Shown: positions 1-9,256 of the stretch, one piece after another
Numbering within the stretch: the stretch's first letter is position 1
How the letters are laid out: each line of letters begins with the position of its first letter
The notes under the pieces: generated by a model
Seen by the model: the letters and a program-made list of their open reading frames with translations, nothing else
Told to the model about the DNA's origin: nothing
Databases searched by the model: none
Program-made: the position numbers and the translations under genes
Source of the DNA: Bacteroidia bacterium
GTDB lineage: Bacteria > Bacteroidota > Bacteroidia > JADZBD01
Assembly (NCBI GenBank): GCA_020852255.1
Contig: JADZBD010000011.1
Location: 1-44,913 of the forward strand
Direction of reading: 5' to 3'
Length of the DNA: 44,913 nt

Positions 1-2868
1 CCCACCCTTCCCACCCCGGACCAACTCGGTTCCTTTACTTACCAGTCGGTGCCCGGCGATCCAATGCAAGCCAGGATTTAGACCCTGGACAACGGGCTCA
101 CAGTATATATCAGTGTAAATAAAAACGCCCCGCGCATCCAGACCTACATTGCAGTAAGAGCCGGCAGCAAGAATGATCCGTCGGATGCCACAGGCCTGGC
201 CCATTACCTCGAACACATGCTTTTTAAGGGAACGGATAAATACGGAACCATGGATTTCTCCAAAGAAGAGCCTATGCTGAAAAAAATTGAGGAACTCTAC
301 GAGAAATACCGGTCTACCAAAGATGAGAAACTGAGAAAAAGTATCTACCGCGAGATTGACAGCATCTCAGGTCTGGCGTCGAAATACGCGATCGCCAACG
401 AGTACGACAAAATGATGTCGGTTATTGGTGCTAAAGGTACAAATGCCTATACCTGGATGGAACAAACAGTGTATGTAAACGATATCCCATCCAATCAATT
501 ATCCACCTGGTTAGATGTTGAATCGGAGCGGTTCCGGAATCCTGTCATGCGCATTTTCCATACGGAGCTTGAGGCGGTGTATGAGGAAAAGAACATCTCC
601 ATGGATAACGACCAGGATAAACTCTGGGAAAACCTTTTCGCAGGATTGTTTCAAAAGCATACTTACGGAACGCAAACCACGATTGGGACCGTTGATCACC
701 TCAAGAATCCAAGCATTAAAAAGATCAGGGAATATTATAATACCTATTACGTTCCCAATAATATGGCGATCTGCCTGTCCGGCGATCTGGATCCTGACGC
801 CACAATAAAAATGATCCGTGAAAAATTCTCCGGGTGGAAGAAGAAGGATGTGCCGGTATTCAAGGTGCCCGCAGAAGTGCCTTTCCTGAAACCGGTAGAG
901 AAACATGTTTACGGGCCGAATGCCGAAACCATGGTCATGGCATTTCGTTTCAATGGTGCCGGTACGCGCGATGCCGACCTGTTAAACCTGATCAGCCGCC
1001 TGTTATACAACGGCACCGCAGGAATTATTGACCTGGACATTGTACAGGAACAGAAAGTGCTCGCAGCATCCGCATTTCCCCTGATTATGAAAGATTATTC
1101 CGCACTTGTGCTCAGCGGTGACCCAAAGACGGGGCAGAAACTGGAAGAAGTCCGTGACCTTCTCCTGCAGCAGATAGAAAAATTAAAGAATGGCGATTTC
1201 CCCGACTGGATGATTGACGCCACAATTAATAATATCCGCTATGAGGAAATGGTGCAGATGGAACAGAACCGGTACAGGGCCGATCTCTTTGTAACTGCAT
1301 ATGTGCAGCATCGCAAATGGGAAGAGGTAATTGGGGAAACTAATCGCCTCGCGGGCATTACACGTAAAGATATAATGGAATTTGTGAAAGCCAGTCTGGG
1401 AAATAATTACGTATGTGTATACAAACATACCGGTGAAGACAAAAATGTTCAGAAGGTGGAGAAACCTGTGATCACCCCGGTGGAGGTAAACCGCGATGCC
1501 GCCAGTGGTTTTGTTCAGGAAATTATGTCCAGAAAAGTGCAACCCATTGAACCGGTTTTTTTGAATTATGAAACAGATATCAAAAAGTACTATTTCAAAA
1601 ACCGCGCTCCGGTTTACTATGCAGAAAATACAGAAAATAAGACCTTCAGCGTGAGTTTCGTCATCCGAATGAGTAACAAGAAGGACCGCAGGGTGCCCAT
1701 TGCAGTAGACTACATCAATTACCTTGGAACATCCAAGTACACGCCAGCCGCACTGAAACAGGAATTTTATAAACTGGCCTGCAGCTATTCCGTTTACGCC
1801 AGCGAAGAAAATGTTCATGTCAATATTTCCGGTCTGACGGTAAACATTGAACCGGCACTGGCACTTTTAGAACAATTACTCAGGGATGCAAAACCCGATG
1901 AGTCTGCCCTGAAAAACCTGGTAAGCGACGTCCTTAAATCGAGGGCGGATGCAAAGCTGAATCAAGACCAGATACTTTGGTCGGGCATGATGAATTACGG
2001 CACCTACGGAAATGCTAATCCGTACAAACACATGCTCAGCGAAAAAGAACTGACTGCACTGAAAGCAGAAGACCTGGCGGCTTTCCTGCGTGACCTGATC
2101 AATTACGAACAGGAGATATTCTTCTATGCGGACCTCCCCGGAGAAAAAATGCTTCAGCTCTTTGAAAAACATCATCCACTTCCCGCTGAATTCAAAGTGA
2201 TGAAAGACAACATCACATTTACCCGGCTCCCCAACACGGAAACGAAAGTTTTTGTTGTGGACTTCGACATGAAGCAGGCAGAGATTCTTTTTCTGAGCAA
2301 AGGCCCGGACTTTGATCCCGCCCTCATTCCATATGCACGCATGTTCAATGAGTATTTCGGAGGCGGCATGGGTTCTGTAGTGTTCCAGGATATGCGCGAG
2401 TCCAAAGCACTGGCCTATTCTGTATTCTCCAGCTTTTCGGTGCCCGACCGCAAGGAAAAGCCCTTTGGCGTGATGGCTTATATTGGTACTCAGTCGGATA
2501 AATTATCTGATGCAATGGCCGGCATGATGAATCTGCTTACCAAAATGCCCCAGTCGGAATTGCTCTTTAGCACTTCCAAAGATGCCCTTTTGCAAAACAT
2601 CCGTTCACAGCGCGTCAAACCATCGGAAATGCTGGGGTATTTTCTAAATGCAACAAAACTCGGAATGAATTACGACATTCGCAGAAATGTTTTTGAGACC
2701 GCCGGAAAAATGACACTCGCAGATATCAATTCTTTCCACGAAAAGAACATTTCCGGAAAAAAGTATAACATTATGATTCTTGGAAAAAAGAGTCTTCTGG
2801 ATATGAAAACCCTCGAAAAATACGGAAAAGTGGAGTTTCTTACGCTGGAACAGATTTTTGGATATTGA
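1..2868 (+). CDS. M16 family zinc metallopeptidase, 5' end outside window, interrupted by an in-frame amber codon
   Basis: A two-domain insulinase/pitrilysin-like protease of the roughly 950-residue Bacteroidota class, normally exported to the periplasm. The frame is open from base 1, and the zinc motif HYLEH is encoded at 202-216. The downstream acidic helix (ELEAVYEEKN, near 570-595) supplies the third zinc ligand of the family. A second M16 domain follows from about base 1550. TAG at 79-81 sits in the conserved context R-I-stop-T-L-D-N-G-L, where relatives have tyrosine (RIYTLDNGL). After that stop there is no ATG, GTG or TTG until ATG 217, which lies past HxxEH, so restarting there would give an 883-residue protein without the active site. 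Readthrough, a true pseudogene, or a base error near a contig end are all possible. The family assignment is firm; the functional state is open. Confidence 0.85.
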
Positions 2869-2916
2869 GGAGAAAGTAAACATCATACAGGAGCAAATGA
2901 AGATAAAAACGATACT

Positions 2917-4146
2917 ATGAAAAAGATCAAAGTAGCCAATCCGGTAGTGGAACTTGATGGGGATGAAATGACCCGCATCATCTGGAAATTTATTAAAGAC
3001 AAATTGATTCTTCCTTACATGGAGGTGGATATTAAATATTATGACCTTGGCGTAGAACACCGGGATAAAACAAACGACGAAGTAACTGTAGAGGCCGCGA
3101 ATGCAATCAGGAAGTATTCCGTTGGTATCAAATGCGCCACGATTACGCCCGATGAAGCACGGGTAAAGGAATTTAATCTGAAACAAATGTGGAAGAGTCC
3201 GAACGGAACGATACGGAACATTCTCGACGGAACGGTTTTCCGCGAGCCTATCGTGTGTAAAAACGTTCCCAGGTTAGTACCTAATTGGACAGCACCTATT
3301 TGTATTGGGCGTCACGCATTCGGCGATCAGTATCGTGCTACCGATGTGCTGATCAAAGGAAAAGGGAAGCTCACCATGACCTTTACTCCCGAAGATGGTT
3401 CGGCACCACAAAACTGGGAAGTGTTCAACTTTAAGGGCGATGGCGTGGCCCTCAGTATGTACAATACAGATGCTTCCATCGCCGGTTTCGCTCAATCGTG
3501 TTTCAACCTGGCCTTACAGAAAAAATGGCCCTTGTTCCTCAGTTCTAAAAACACGATTCTGAAGAAATATGACGGTCGTTTTAAAGACATTTTCCAGGAG
3601 ATCTATGAAAAGGAATGGAAATCTAAATATGAAGCTGCCGGAATATACTATGAACACCGACTGATCGACGACATGGTAGCTTCCGCCTTGAAAATGCACG
3701 GGAACTTTGTGTGGGCCTGTAAGAATTACGATGGCGACGTGCAAAGTGATACCGTGGCTCAGGGTTTTGGATCGCTGGGCTTAATGACCTCTGTGCTGAT
3801 CACGCCAGACGGAAAAACCATGGAAGCCGAAGCAGCTCACGGAACAGTAACCCGGCACTTCCGGGAACACCAGAAAGGCAAACCTACCTCTACCAATCCC
3901 ATCGCCTCTATTTTTGCCTGGACACGCGGGCTTGAATTCCGGGGAAAGCTGGACGGGAATCAGGAACTGGTTAATTTTTGTCAGACCCTCGAAAAGGTTT
4001 GTGTAGAAACTGTGGAAAGCGGTAAAATGACAAAGGATCTTGCGGTTTGCATTCATGGCGGCCAGGTGAATCACGGGGAGCATTTTCTTTACACGGATGA
4101 GTTTTTAAACGCCCTGGATGCGAATTTGAAGAAGAAACTGGGGTAA
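2917..4146 (+). CDS. icd: NADP-dependent isocitrate dehydrogenase, eukaryotic-type homodimer
   Basis: Oxidatively decarboxylates isocitrate to 2-oxoglutarate in the TCA cycle, producing NADPH in the cytosol. The 409-residue length and the sequence signatures ([17 protein letters not shown] at the N-terminus, [20 protein letters not shown] for substrate binding, [18 protein letters not shown] near the coenzyme site) match the subfamily shared by mitochondrial/cytosolic eukaryotic enzymes and many Bacteroidota, not the E. coli Icd type. The ATG follows the M16 gene by 48 nt in the same direction, with a weak purine-rich upstream stretch. The family is certain; the NADP rather than NAD preference is inferred from subfamily membership. 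Confidence 0.95.
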   Translation: MKKIKVANPVVELDGDEMTRIIWKFIKDKLILPYMEVDIKYYDLGVEHRDKTNDEVTVEAANAIRKYSVGIKCATITPDEARVKEFNLKQMWKSPNGTIRNILDGTVFREPIVCKNVPRLVPNWTAPICIGRHAFGDQYRATDVLIKGKGKLTMTFTPEDGSAPQNWEVFNFKGDGVALSMYNTDASIAGFAQSCFNLALQKKWPLFLSSKNTILKKYDGRFKDIFQEIYEKEWKSKYEAAGIYYEHRLIDDMVASALKMHGNFVWACKNYDGDVQSDTVAQGFGSLGLMTSVLITPDGKTMEAEAAHGTVTRHFREHQKGKPTSTNPIASIFAWTRGLEFRGKLDGNQELVNFCQTLEKVCVETVESGKMTKDLAVCIHGGQVNHGEHFLYTDEFLNALDANLKKKLG

Positions 4147-4154
4147 GGAAAAAC

Positions 4155-4207
4155 GCGGGATGATGAAGACCTTTCAAATGATCTTGTACGCCTACACGTT
4201 ATCCCGC
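4155..4207. terminator. Possible long-loop hairpin between convergent icd and helicase genes
   Basis: GCGGGAT at 4155-4161 pairs with ATCCCGC at 4201-4207, extendable by a G-T and an A-T pair, with a loop of about 35 nt. It fills the gap between two convergent genes, so a bidirectional terminator is plausible, but no T-tract follows and the loop is long. Weak call. Confidence 0.25.
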
Positions 4208-4212
4208 ACCTC

Positions 4213-5631
4213 CTAACCCATGCCAAAATTCACCAGGGCCACCTTTTTAGATCCTCTGGTAACCGCCGTATACAACCAGCGCAGGTACTCGAGATTCAGC
4301 ATCTCATCCTTCATATAGCCCTGATCAATAAATACATTTTCCCATTGGCCACCCTGGGCCTTATGACAAGTGATTGCATACGCAAATTTGACCTGTAAGG
4401 CATTATAGCAGGGGTCTGCCTTAATCTTTAAAAAACGTTCCCGCTTGTTCGTATAGCCCGAATAAAACTCCTGCATGGACTGGTACATCCGGTTACTGTC
4501 ATCCCGACTCAATGCAGGGCCATCCGCTGTGAGTGTATTAAGCACAATGCGGGCTTCGCGCTCAGGCTCGTCCGGATAATCGGCCATACTGAATAAAATG
4601 TCTGCAAAGCGCAAACCATATAGGTTCTTTTTCGATTTCACCTTGGATACAATAATAGTGTCGCCATTTGCTATGAAGCCGGCCTTGCTTTCCGGCGGAA
4701 GCCAGGTGTAATTATTCTTCACTACCATCAGGTGATCTCCCGCACTCAACTCCTCCTCCTGGTACCTGATCCTGGCACGGATCTGTGCGTTATAAAGATT
4801 CGCATTTTTGTTGCTGCGGCAAATCACAATCGTTTCCTCCACCCCGCCCGCCGAGTAGGCCGCATTGAGCAATTCTTCCAGATCCGATCCGTAAACGGCC
4901 CTGAAATCTCTGAAACTTCCGGTATTAAATACGGGTTTGCTCACCGCCTCATTCCTGATCATTTCCCGCAGCATGGTGGCATTGTGAAGGATGCCGGATT
5001 CACCGGCCTGCCGCACCACCTCCGTCAGCTCGCACTTATAAACTTCCAGGTAGAACGTTCGGGAAAGAAACTTTTCATCGAGTGCCGGACTTTGAGCCGA
5101 TCCCACCGGCGGCAGCTGTGCAGTATCTCCCGAAAATAATATTCTGCAATTCTCGCCCCCATACACAAAACCGAAAAGATCCTCCAGAAGATTCCCGCTC
5201 CCAAATACATGCTGATCCGGGCTTCCGGCTTCACCCATGATCATCGAAGCCTCGTCCACAATGAACAACGTATTCTTCCATTTATTCTCTCTGAGGACGA
5301 ATTTTTCCACACCACCGGTACTAACTTTCCAGTAAATATTCCTGTGAATCGTTCCGGCCGGCTGTCCGGAATAATTTCCCAGCACTTTAGCCGCCCTTCC
5401 CGTAGGTGCCAGCAACACCACTTTCATCCCAACATGCGGAAGGGTGTTCACCAATGCCGAAAGCAAGGTTGTCTTTCCGGTACCGGCATACCCCTTCAGA
5501 ACAAACAAAGATCGCGGATTGTTGTTGTACAAAAACTGCGACATCAGTACAATGGCATCCTCTTGTCCTGCCGTAGGCTCATGCCCACACTCCTTTCTCA
5601 TCAAATGACGGAATAACACTTCGTCTGCCAT
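4213..5631 (-). CDS. RecD-like ATP-dependent DNA helicase (superfamily 1)
   Basis: Predicted 5'-3' SF1B helicase of the compact RecD2-like type common in Bacteroidota, 472 residues. Motifs in order: Walker A GYAGTGKTT at residues 47-55, Walker B LFIVDEASM near 122-130, motif III LFSGDTAQLPPVG, a UvrD_C_2-type motif V (AITCHKAQGGQWENVFI) and motif VI (WLYTAVTRGSKKVAL) at the C-terminus. The N-terminal RecD2 helix-hairpin-helix extension is absent, so this is the minimal motor form. It is divergent from the DUF3822 gene; the two start regions share a symmetric promoter-like inverted repeat. A role in DNA repair is inferred from the family; the specific pathway is unknown. Confidence 0.9.
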   Translation of the reverse strand: MADEVLFRHLMRKECGHEPTAGQEDAIVLMSQFLYNNNPRSLFVLKGYAGTGKTTLLSALVNTLPHVGMKVVLLAPTGRAAKVLGNYSGQPAGTIHRNIYWKVSTGGVEKFVLRENKWKNTLFIVDEASMIMGEAGSPDQHVFGSGNLLEDLFGFVYGGENCRILFSGDTAQLPPVGSAQSPALDEKFLSRTFYLEVYKCELTEVVRQAGESGILHNATMLREMIRNEAVSKPVFNTGSFRDFRAVYGSDLEELLNAAYSAGGVEETIVICRSNKNANLYNAQIRARIRYQEEELSAGDHLMVVKNNYTWLPPESKAGFIANGDTIIVSKVKSKKNLYGLRFADILFSMADYPDEPEREARIVLNTLTADGPALSRDDSNRMYQSMQEFYSGYTNKRERFLKIKADPCYNALQVKFAYAITCHKAQGGQWENVFIDQGYMKDEMLNLEYLRWLYTAVTRGSKKVALVNFGMG

Positions 5632-5635
5632 TGGG

Positions 5636-5673
5636 TAAAGATACCCGTAAGAGTGGTATATTTAGTATCTTTA
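5636..5673. promoter_or_regulatory. Divergent -7 boxes forming an inverted repeat
   Basis: TAAAGATAC at 5636-5644 and GTATCTTTA at 5665-5673 are a perfect 9-bp inverted repeat with a 20-nt spacer. Each arm read outward is a TATCTTTA box, one base from the Bacteroidota -7 consensus TAnnTTTG. The left arm ends 4 nt before the helicase start codon and the right arm ends 3 nt before GTG 5677 of the DUF3822 gene. No good -33 TTTG box is seen on either side. It could be two promoters, an operator, or both. Confidence 0.4.
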
Positions 5674-5676
5674 TCC

Positions 5677-6510
5677 GTGCTTCTTTCCGTGGACGATCAG
5701 GAAAAAATCTCACTTACCGACGAACAGGCCTTTTCTGTACCGGCCGGCTCCTGCAGTCTGCACCTGCTGTGCAGGGATGGCGGATGGGAAGCGGGACTCT
5801 TTCACCGGACCGAACAGCGATGGCTGGGGATACATACCGGAAAAACAAATGATCTGTCATTCAATGGCCCTGAATGGTTGCATCGGGAGCATGGTTCCGT
5901 TTCGGTTTCCTGGGTTGGGAGACGTTTTACATTTATACCCAGCGATCTCTTCAACGACCGTCATACGGAGGATTACCTGAATACCGGCTGCGGGCGCGAT
6001 ACAGAGCATAAAACTTTTGTAGTTCCAATGAAGCATCTGCCCGCCCAGCTGATCTTCGGTATATACAAGGATACCACAGAGCGCATCCGTTCACTATGGC
6101 CGCGCGCAGAATTTCATCACCAGGCCAGGTTCACCGTAGACCCCTTCCTGGGAAGAAACAAGAACAGCGCGGGGAAAAAGGTGCAGGCCTGTATGCATGA
6201 GAATTTAATGGAGATTGTGGTCACAGAGGGCAATCAGCTTATTCTCTACAACGTAACAGAATACCGGAATCCGGACGAAGCCGCTTATCATGTAATGAAT
6301 GCCTATGAAGTGCTTCGCCTCAATCCAGAGTCAGTGCCTGTGACCCTCGGTGGATGGTGCGGAAAAAATTCAGCTGTATACGCTTTGATTTTTAAATACG
6401 TACGACAGGTAGAACATTTTCCATTCCCGGAAGATCAACAGTTCTCGTGGCAACTTGCTGAACTCCCTGCCTACCGGTTCCATCCGCTTTTTTCCCAATG
6501 CGCATCATAG
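5677..6510 (+). CDS. DUF3822 family protein
   Basis: A conserved Bacteroidota protein of unknown molecular function that regularly sits just upstream of rsmD and coaD. It is cytosolic, with no signal peptide or membrane helix. Visible features are a beta-rich N-terminal half and the conserved-looking stretch ENLMEIVVTEGNQLILYN in the middle. Its fold in the family is thought to resemble actin-like ATPases, but no clear phosphate motif can be read here. The start is uncertain: GTG codons lie at 5653, 5677 and 5689. I chose 5677 because a TATCTTTA -7 box at 5666-5673 would place the 5653 codon upstream of transcription. The 3' end overlaps rsmD by 13 nt, so the two are translationally linked. 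Confidence 0.75.
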   Translation: MLLSVDDQEKISLTDEQAFSVPAGSCSLHLLCRDGGWEAGLFHRTEQRWLGIHTGKTNDLSFNGPEWLHREHGSVSVSWVGRRFTFIPSDLFNDRHTEDYLNTGCGRDTEHKTFVVPMKHLPAQLIFGIYKDTTERIRSLWPRAEFHHQARFTVDPFLGRNKNSAGKKVQACMHENLMEIVVTEGNQLILYNVTEYRNPDEAAYHVMNAYEVLRLNPESVPVTLGGWCGKNSAVYALIFKYVRQVEHFPFPEDQQFSWQLAELPAYRFHPLFSQCAS

Positions 6511-7040
6511 GGGGCAGTCACCGCAGCCGCAGGATAGGAGCTCCCCGCGATCTTCCACTGCGTCCAACCACTGATTTCGCCAAGGAATCTCTTTTTAATA
6601 TTCTGCAAAACAAAATAGATCTGCAGGAAATCCGTGTACTTGATCTTTTCTGCGGAACAGGTGCTATTAGCTTCGAATTCTCATCCCGCGGCGCTGCAGA
6701 GGTGATTGCCGTGGATACCAACGCAAAATGCACCGGATTTATCCGTGAAAAAGCAGGTGAATTCGGATTTAGTAATCTGCGTTCAGTTCGAATGGATGCA
6801 TTCGGCTTCCTGGAAACCAACCGGCTGGACTATGACATAATATTCGCCGATCCGCCTTATGATTACAAGAAATACCGTGAATTGGTGAAGGTTATCCTTA
6901 ATGGCAATGCGCTGAAACCTAATGGCTTATTGATCGTAGAACATGAAGCCAAAATGGAATTTCCAGAGGAGGAACGATTTTTGGAAAAAAGAACATACGG
7001 AGCCGTAAATTTCAGTTTCTTTCAAAAGGACAATGCATGA
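6498..7040 (+). CDS. rsmD: 16S rRNA (guanine(966)-N(2))-methyltransferase RsmD
   Basis: SAM-dependent methyltransferase that modifies G966 of 16S rRNA during 30S assembly; 180 residues, the usual length. The N-terminal MRIIGGSHRSRRI and LRPTTDFAKESLFNIL signatures are diagnostic. The SAM-binding motif I is VLDLFCGTGAISFE and the catalytic N-methyltransferase motif is FADPPYDYKKY. It overlaps the DUF3822 gene upstream by 13 nt and the coaD start by 4 nt (ATGA), showing a tight operon. Assignment is secure. Confidence 0.95.
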   Translation: MRIIGGSHRSRRIGAPRDLPLRPTTDFAKESLFNILQNKIDLQEIRVLDLFCGTGAISFEFSSRGAAEVIAVDTNAKCTGFIREKAGEFGFSNLRSVRMDAFGFLETNRLDYDIIFADPPYDYKKYRELVKVILNGNALKPNGLLIVEHEAKMEFPEEERFLEKRTYGAVNFSFFQKDNA

Positions 7041-7498
7041 ACAAGACCGCTGTATTTCCGGGATCCTTTGATCCCATCACCAAAGGGCATGAAAGTGTGA
7101 TCCGCCGTGCGCTTCCCCTATTTGACCGGATCATTGTGGCGGTAGGGAAGAATTCGGAGAAGAGCGGACATTTCCCGCTCGAAAAAAGAATGGATTGGAT
7201 ACGCCATACATTCGCGGGTGAAAAAAAACTGGAAGTGAAATCCTACTCCGGTCTTACTATTGAATTCTGTAAAGAGGAAGGAGCAGCCTACCTGCTGCGT
7301 GGGTTAAGAAGCGGAGCAGATTTCGAATTTGAAAAAACGATTGCGCATATGAACCGCGATATGCGGTCCGGAATTGAAACAATTTTCATTCTCACACTCC
7401 CCGAATACGCCCATGTGAGTTCCACCATTGTACGTGAAATCATCCGTAACGGAGGAGATGCTTCCATCTTTGTACCGGCGGCAGTAGCGCTTAAATAA
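7037..7498 (+). CDS. coaD: Phosphopantetheine adenylyltransferase
   Basis: Catalyses the penultimate step of coenzyme A synthesis, transferring AMP from ATP to 4'-phosphopantetheine. The 153-residue protein has the nucleotidyltransferase motif FPGSFDPITKGH with the T/H-x-G-H signature at residues 15-18, LLRGLRSGADFEFE around the pantetheine site, and the C-terminal ATP motif SSTIVREI. ATGA overlap with rsmD and a 1-nt gap to the following gene place it third in a four-gene operon. Confidence 0.97.
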   Translation: MNKTAVFPGSFDPITKGHESVIRRALPLFDRIIVAVGKNSEKSGHFPLEKRMDWIRHTFAGEKKLEVKSYSGLTIEFCKEEGAAYLLRGLRSGADFEFEKTIAHMNRDMRSGIETIFILTLPEYAHVSSTIVREIIRNGGDASIFVPAAVALK

Positions 7499-7499
7499 C

Positions 7500-8966
7500 A
7501 TGAGAATATTCTTTTTATATCTCAGCCTGATCACAGGTTTTTCTTCCGCATGGGCTCAGAAAACCACGCTGGTAGGAAAAGCGGATGCAGTCTATTTCGG
7601 AAAAGAGATCCGGTTGGTGGGATATGATGACAATCTGAGCGACAGGGAAGTAGTACTCGCACGAGATACAGTACGCCCGCCTGGCTTCTTCACCTTTGTA
7701 CTTCAGATGAAATATACCCGCCCCCTCTTTATCCGATGCGGAAACAAACAGGCGGTCATTTATGCTGAGCCTGGCAAAACGTATAAACTGGGATTGCTGA
7801 AGGCGGATTCTTCCATCATTGAAACAGTCGGGGGATTGATCCCGGTAAATCTTGTCTTCATGAACAGTGACTCAGCGGAGTTGAATTATCTGATATCCCG
7901 GTGCGATGAACGGCTGAATGAACTGTTAAAATCGGAGAAGGGCACAGCGGTCAAGGATCAGCGACCCAACGACCTGAAGCCGGACAGTATGGAGCGAAAG
8001 AAAAATCAGAACTACCGATTGCTGAAAAAGATTGATTCGCTTGAGAATGTGCTTCGTGCTGAACTGAAATACGCTAAACAGGATTATTTTCACACCTACC
8101 GCATGTATACGTTCGCAAAAGCGAAACTTCCGCTGATGAGCGGACAGGCCGCCTGGAAGGAATTCCTGAAAGGAAGACCGATTCTGTATGAACACCGGGA
8201 ATACATGGAATTTATCTGCGCATTCTACGAATCTGAACTGGAGCACAAGTTGTACACCCATCCGGTGATCGGCGTGGTGAATGCCAATGAGGATTGCCTG
8301 AAGTTTCGTGATCTGGTAAAACACAGTGTGTACACTCCGAACGACACGCTGAAGGAATTGTCAGCCCTGGTTCTGCTTCGCCTGGCACAGAGCATCAAGC
8401 AATATAACAAGGATAGACTTTGCCGGACCATTTCCAGAGCCGCGGCAGAGTACAAACATCCGTACCATATGGTAATGGCCGGGAATCTCTCATTTGTATA
8501 TTGCCGAATGATCCCCGGATCCGACCTGCCCTTGATGCATTTTCGGGATATCCAGGGAAATGAACGTACGCTGAAGGAATTTGGTGACCGGTATATTTAT
8601 GTGATGTTCTGGCGCAGCGATATTTCCGTTTGCGAGGAGCACATGAGGCAGATTCCGGAATTAAAGCGAAAGTATGGTCAGAAAATTGCCTTTGTAGCAG
8701 TGTGGCTGGATGAGGATGCAGGAACAGTCAAGGCTCTGATGAAAAAATATCCAAAAGCCGACTGGGAAACATTCTTTCCTTCACCGGGAGGAGAAGTTCA
8801 GGAGCTTTTTAATGTACGCGGAGTGCCCATATATTTTCTGATCAATCCCTTTCATCGTTTGTCACTTTCACCTGCACCCGAACCGGGCTTAGAGATTGAG
8901 AAAAAGTTCGATGAGGTGAAGAAAAAAGGCAACAAAGCTTTTTTGCCGGGGCAGAAAGAGAATTAA
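7500..8966 (+). CDS. Exported thioredoxin-fold (TlpA-like) protein lacking the CxxC motif
   Basis: A 488-residue protein with a signal peptide (MRIFFLYLSLITGFSSAWAQ, cleavage likely after AWA). The N-terminal part resembles the DUF4369-type beta domain found before TlpA-like modules: a 'LVGKADAVYFGKEIRL' opening, then an AEPGKTYKL motif near residue 90. The middle is helical. A thioredoxin-like fold occupies about residues 340-475: FWRSDISVCEEH stands where redox-active relatives have WCxxC, and the cis-proline loop RGVPIYFLI is intact. Only one cysteine remains in the active-site turn, so thiol-disulfide exchange by the usual route is unlikely. The protein may be structural or a chaperone/adaptor in the periplasm. 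It follows coaD by 1 nt, an unexpected operon partner for CoA synthesis. Confidence 0.75.
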   Translation: MRIFFLYLSLITGFSSAWAQKTTLVGKADAVYFGKEIRLVGYDDNLSDREVVLARDTVRPPGFFTFVLQMKYTRPLFIRCGNKQAVIYAEPGKTYKLGLLKADSSIIETVGGLIPVNLVFMNSDSAELNYLISRCDERLNELLKSEKGTAVKDQRPNDLKPDSMERKKNQNYRLLKKIDSLENVLRAELKYAKQDYFHTYRMYTFAKAKLPLMSGQAAWKEFLKGRPILYEHREYMEFICAFYESELEHKLYTHPVIGVVNANEDCLKFRDLVKHSVYTPNDTLKELSALVLLRLAQSIKQYNKDRLCRTISRAAAEYKHPYHMVMAGNLSFVYCRMIPGSDLPLMHFRDIQGNERTLKEFGDRYIYVMFWRSDISVCEEHMRQIPELKRKYGQKIAFVAVWLDEDAGTVKALMKKYPKADWETFFPSPGGEVQELFNVRGVPIYFLINPFHRLSLSPAPEPGLEIEKKFDEVKKKGNKAFLPGQKEN

Positions 8967-8967
8967 G

Positions 8968-9002
8968 AACCCCGAAGACATCGCCTGATGTACTTCGGGG
9001 TT
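8968..9002. terminator. Strong bidirectional terminator hairpin
   Basis: AACCCCGAAG at 8968-8977 pairs perfectly with CTTCGGGGTT at 8993-9002. An inner ACATC/GATGT stem closes a GCCT loop (8978-8991) with one bulged A. It begins just after the stop codon of the thioredoxin-like gene and just after the 3' end of the oppositely oriented tRNA-Lys, so it can end both transcripts. No strong T-tract on the plus strand. Confidence 0.7.
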
Positions 9003-9003
9003 G

Positions 9004-9076
9004 TGATCCCGCTGGGGCTCGAACCCAGGACCCTTACATTAAAAGTGTAATGCTCTACCAACTGAGCTACGGAATC
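9004..9076 (-). tRNA. tRNA-Lys (anticodon TTT)
   Basis: Reading the minus strand from 9076, a 7-bp acceptor stem (GATTCCG with CGGGATC, one T-G pair) encloses a D arm containing AGCTCAGTTGGTAGAGC. The anticodon stem TTACA/TGTAA has a CTTTTAA loop, giving anticodon TTT. A T arm with GGTTCGAGCCC follows. The discriminator base is A and CCA is not encoded. A full Bacteroidota promoter lies upstream at 9133-9163. Confidence 0.95.
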
Positions 9077-9132
9077 TCTCACCTTTCACGGCACGAACCG
9101 CAAAGGGCAAATTACCTTTCTAAAAAGGCCTG

Positions 9133-9163
9133 CAAATATACAAGTCTTCCCTATAATCCCAAA
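9133..9163 (-). promoter_or_regulatory. Full-consensus promoter for tRNA-Lys
   Basis: On the minus strand the order is TTTG (9160-9163), 19 nt, TATATTTG (9133-9140). This matches the Bacteroidota primary sigma-factor consensus exactly in both boxes and in spacing. It would give a start point near 9126 and a leader of about 50 nt before the mature tRNA. Confidence 0.8.
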
Positions 9164-9242
9164 CCCACCTGTCCTTTTTTTTAACAGGTTTTCAGCTAGT
9201 TAGCCGGGTTAAACTACCGGATGTCCTTTTCAGGTAAAGCAT

Positions 9243-9250
9243 TACTTTTA
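9243..9250 (+). promoter_or_regulatory. Putative -7 box before the conserved hypothetical gene upstream of aroK
   Basis: TACTTTTA fits TAnnTTTG with one mismatch and ends 6 nt before GTG 9257. No convincing -33 box. If real, it excludes ATG 9221 as the main start. Confidence 0.35.
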
Positions 9251-9256
9251 TCCTCA

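Noticed and set aside
511-906. Long open frames on the opposite strand of M16, icd and other genes
   Set aside because: They lie wholly inside clearly conserved genes, have low-complexity cysteine/histidine-rich translations and no start context; they are shadows.
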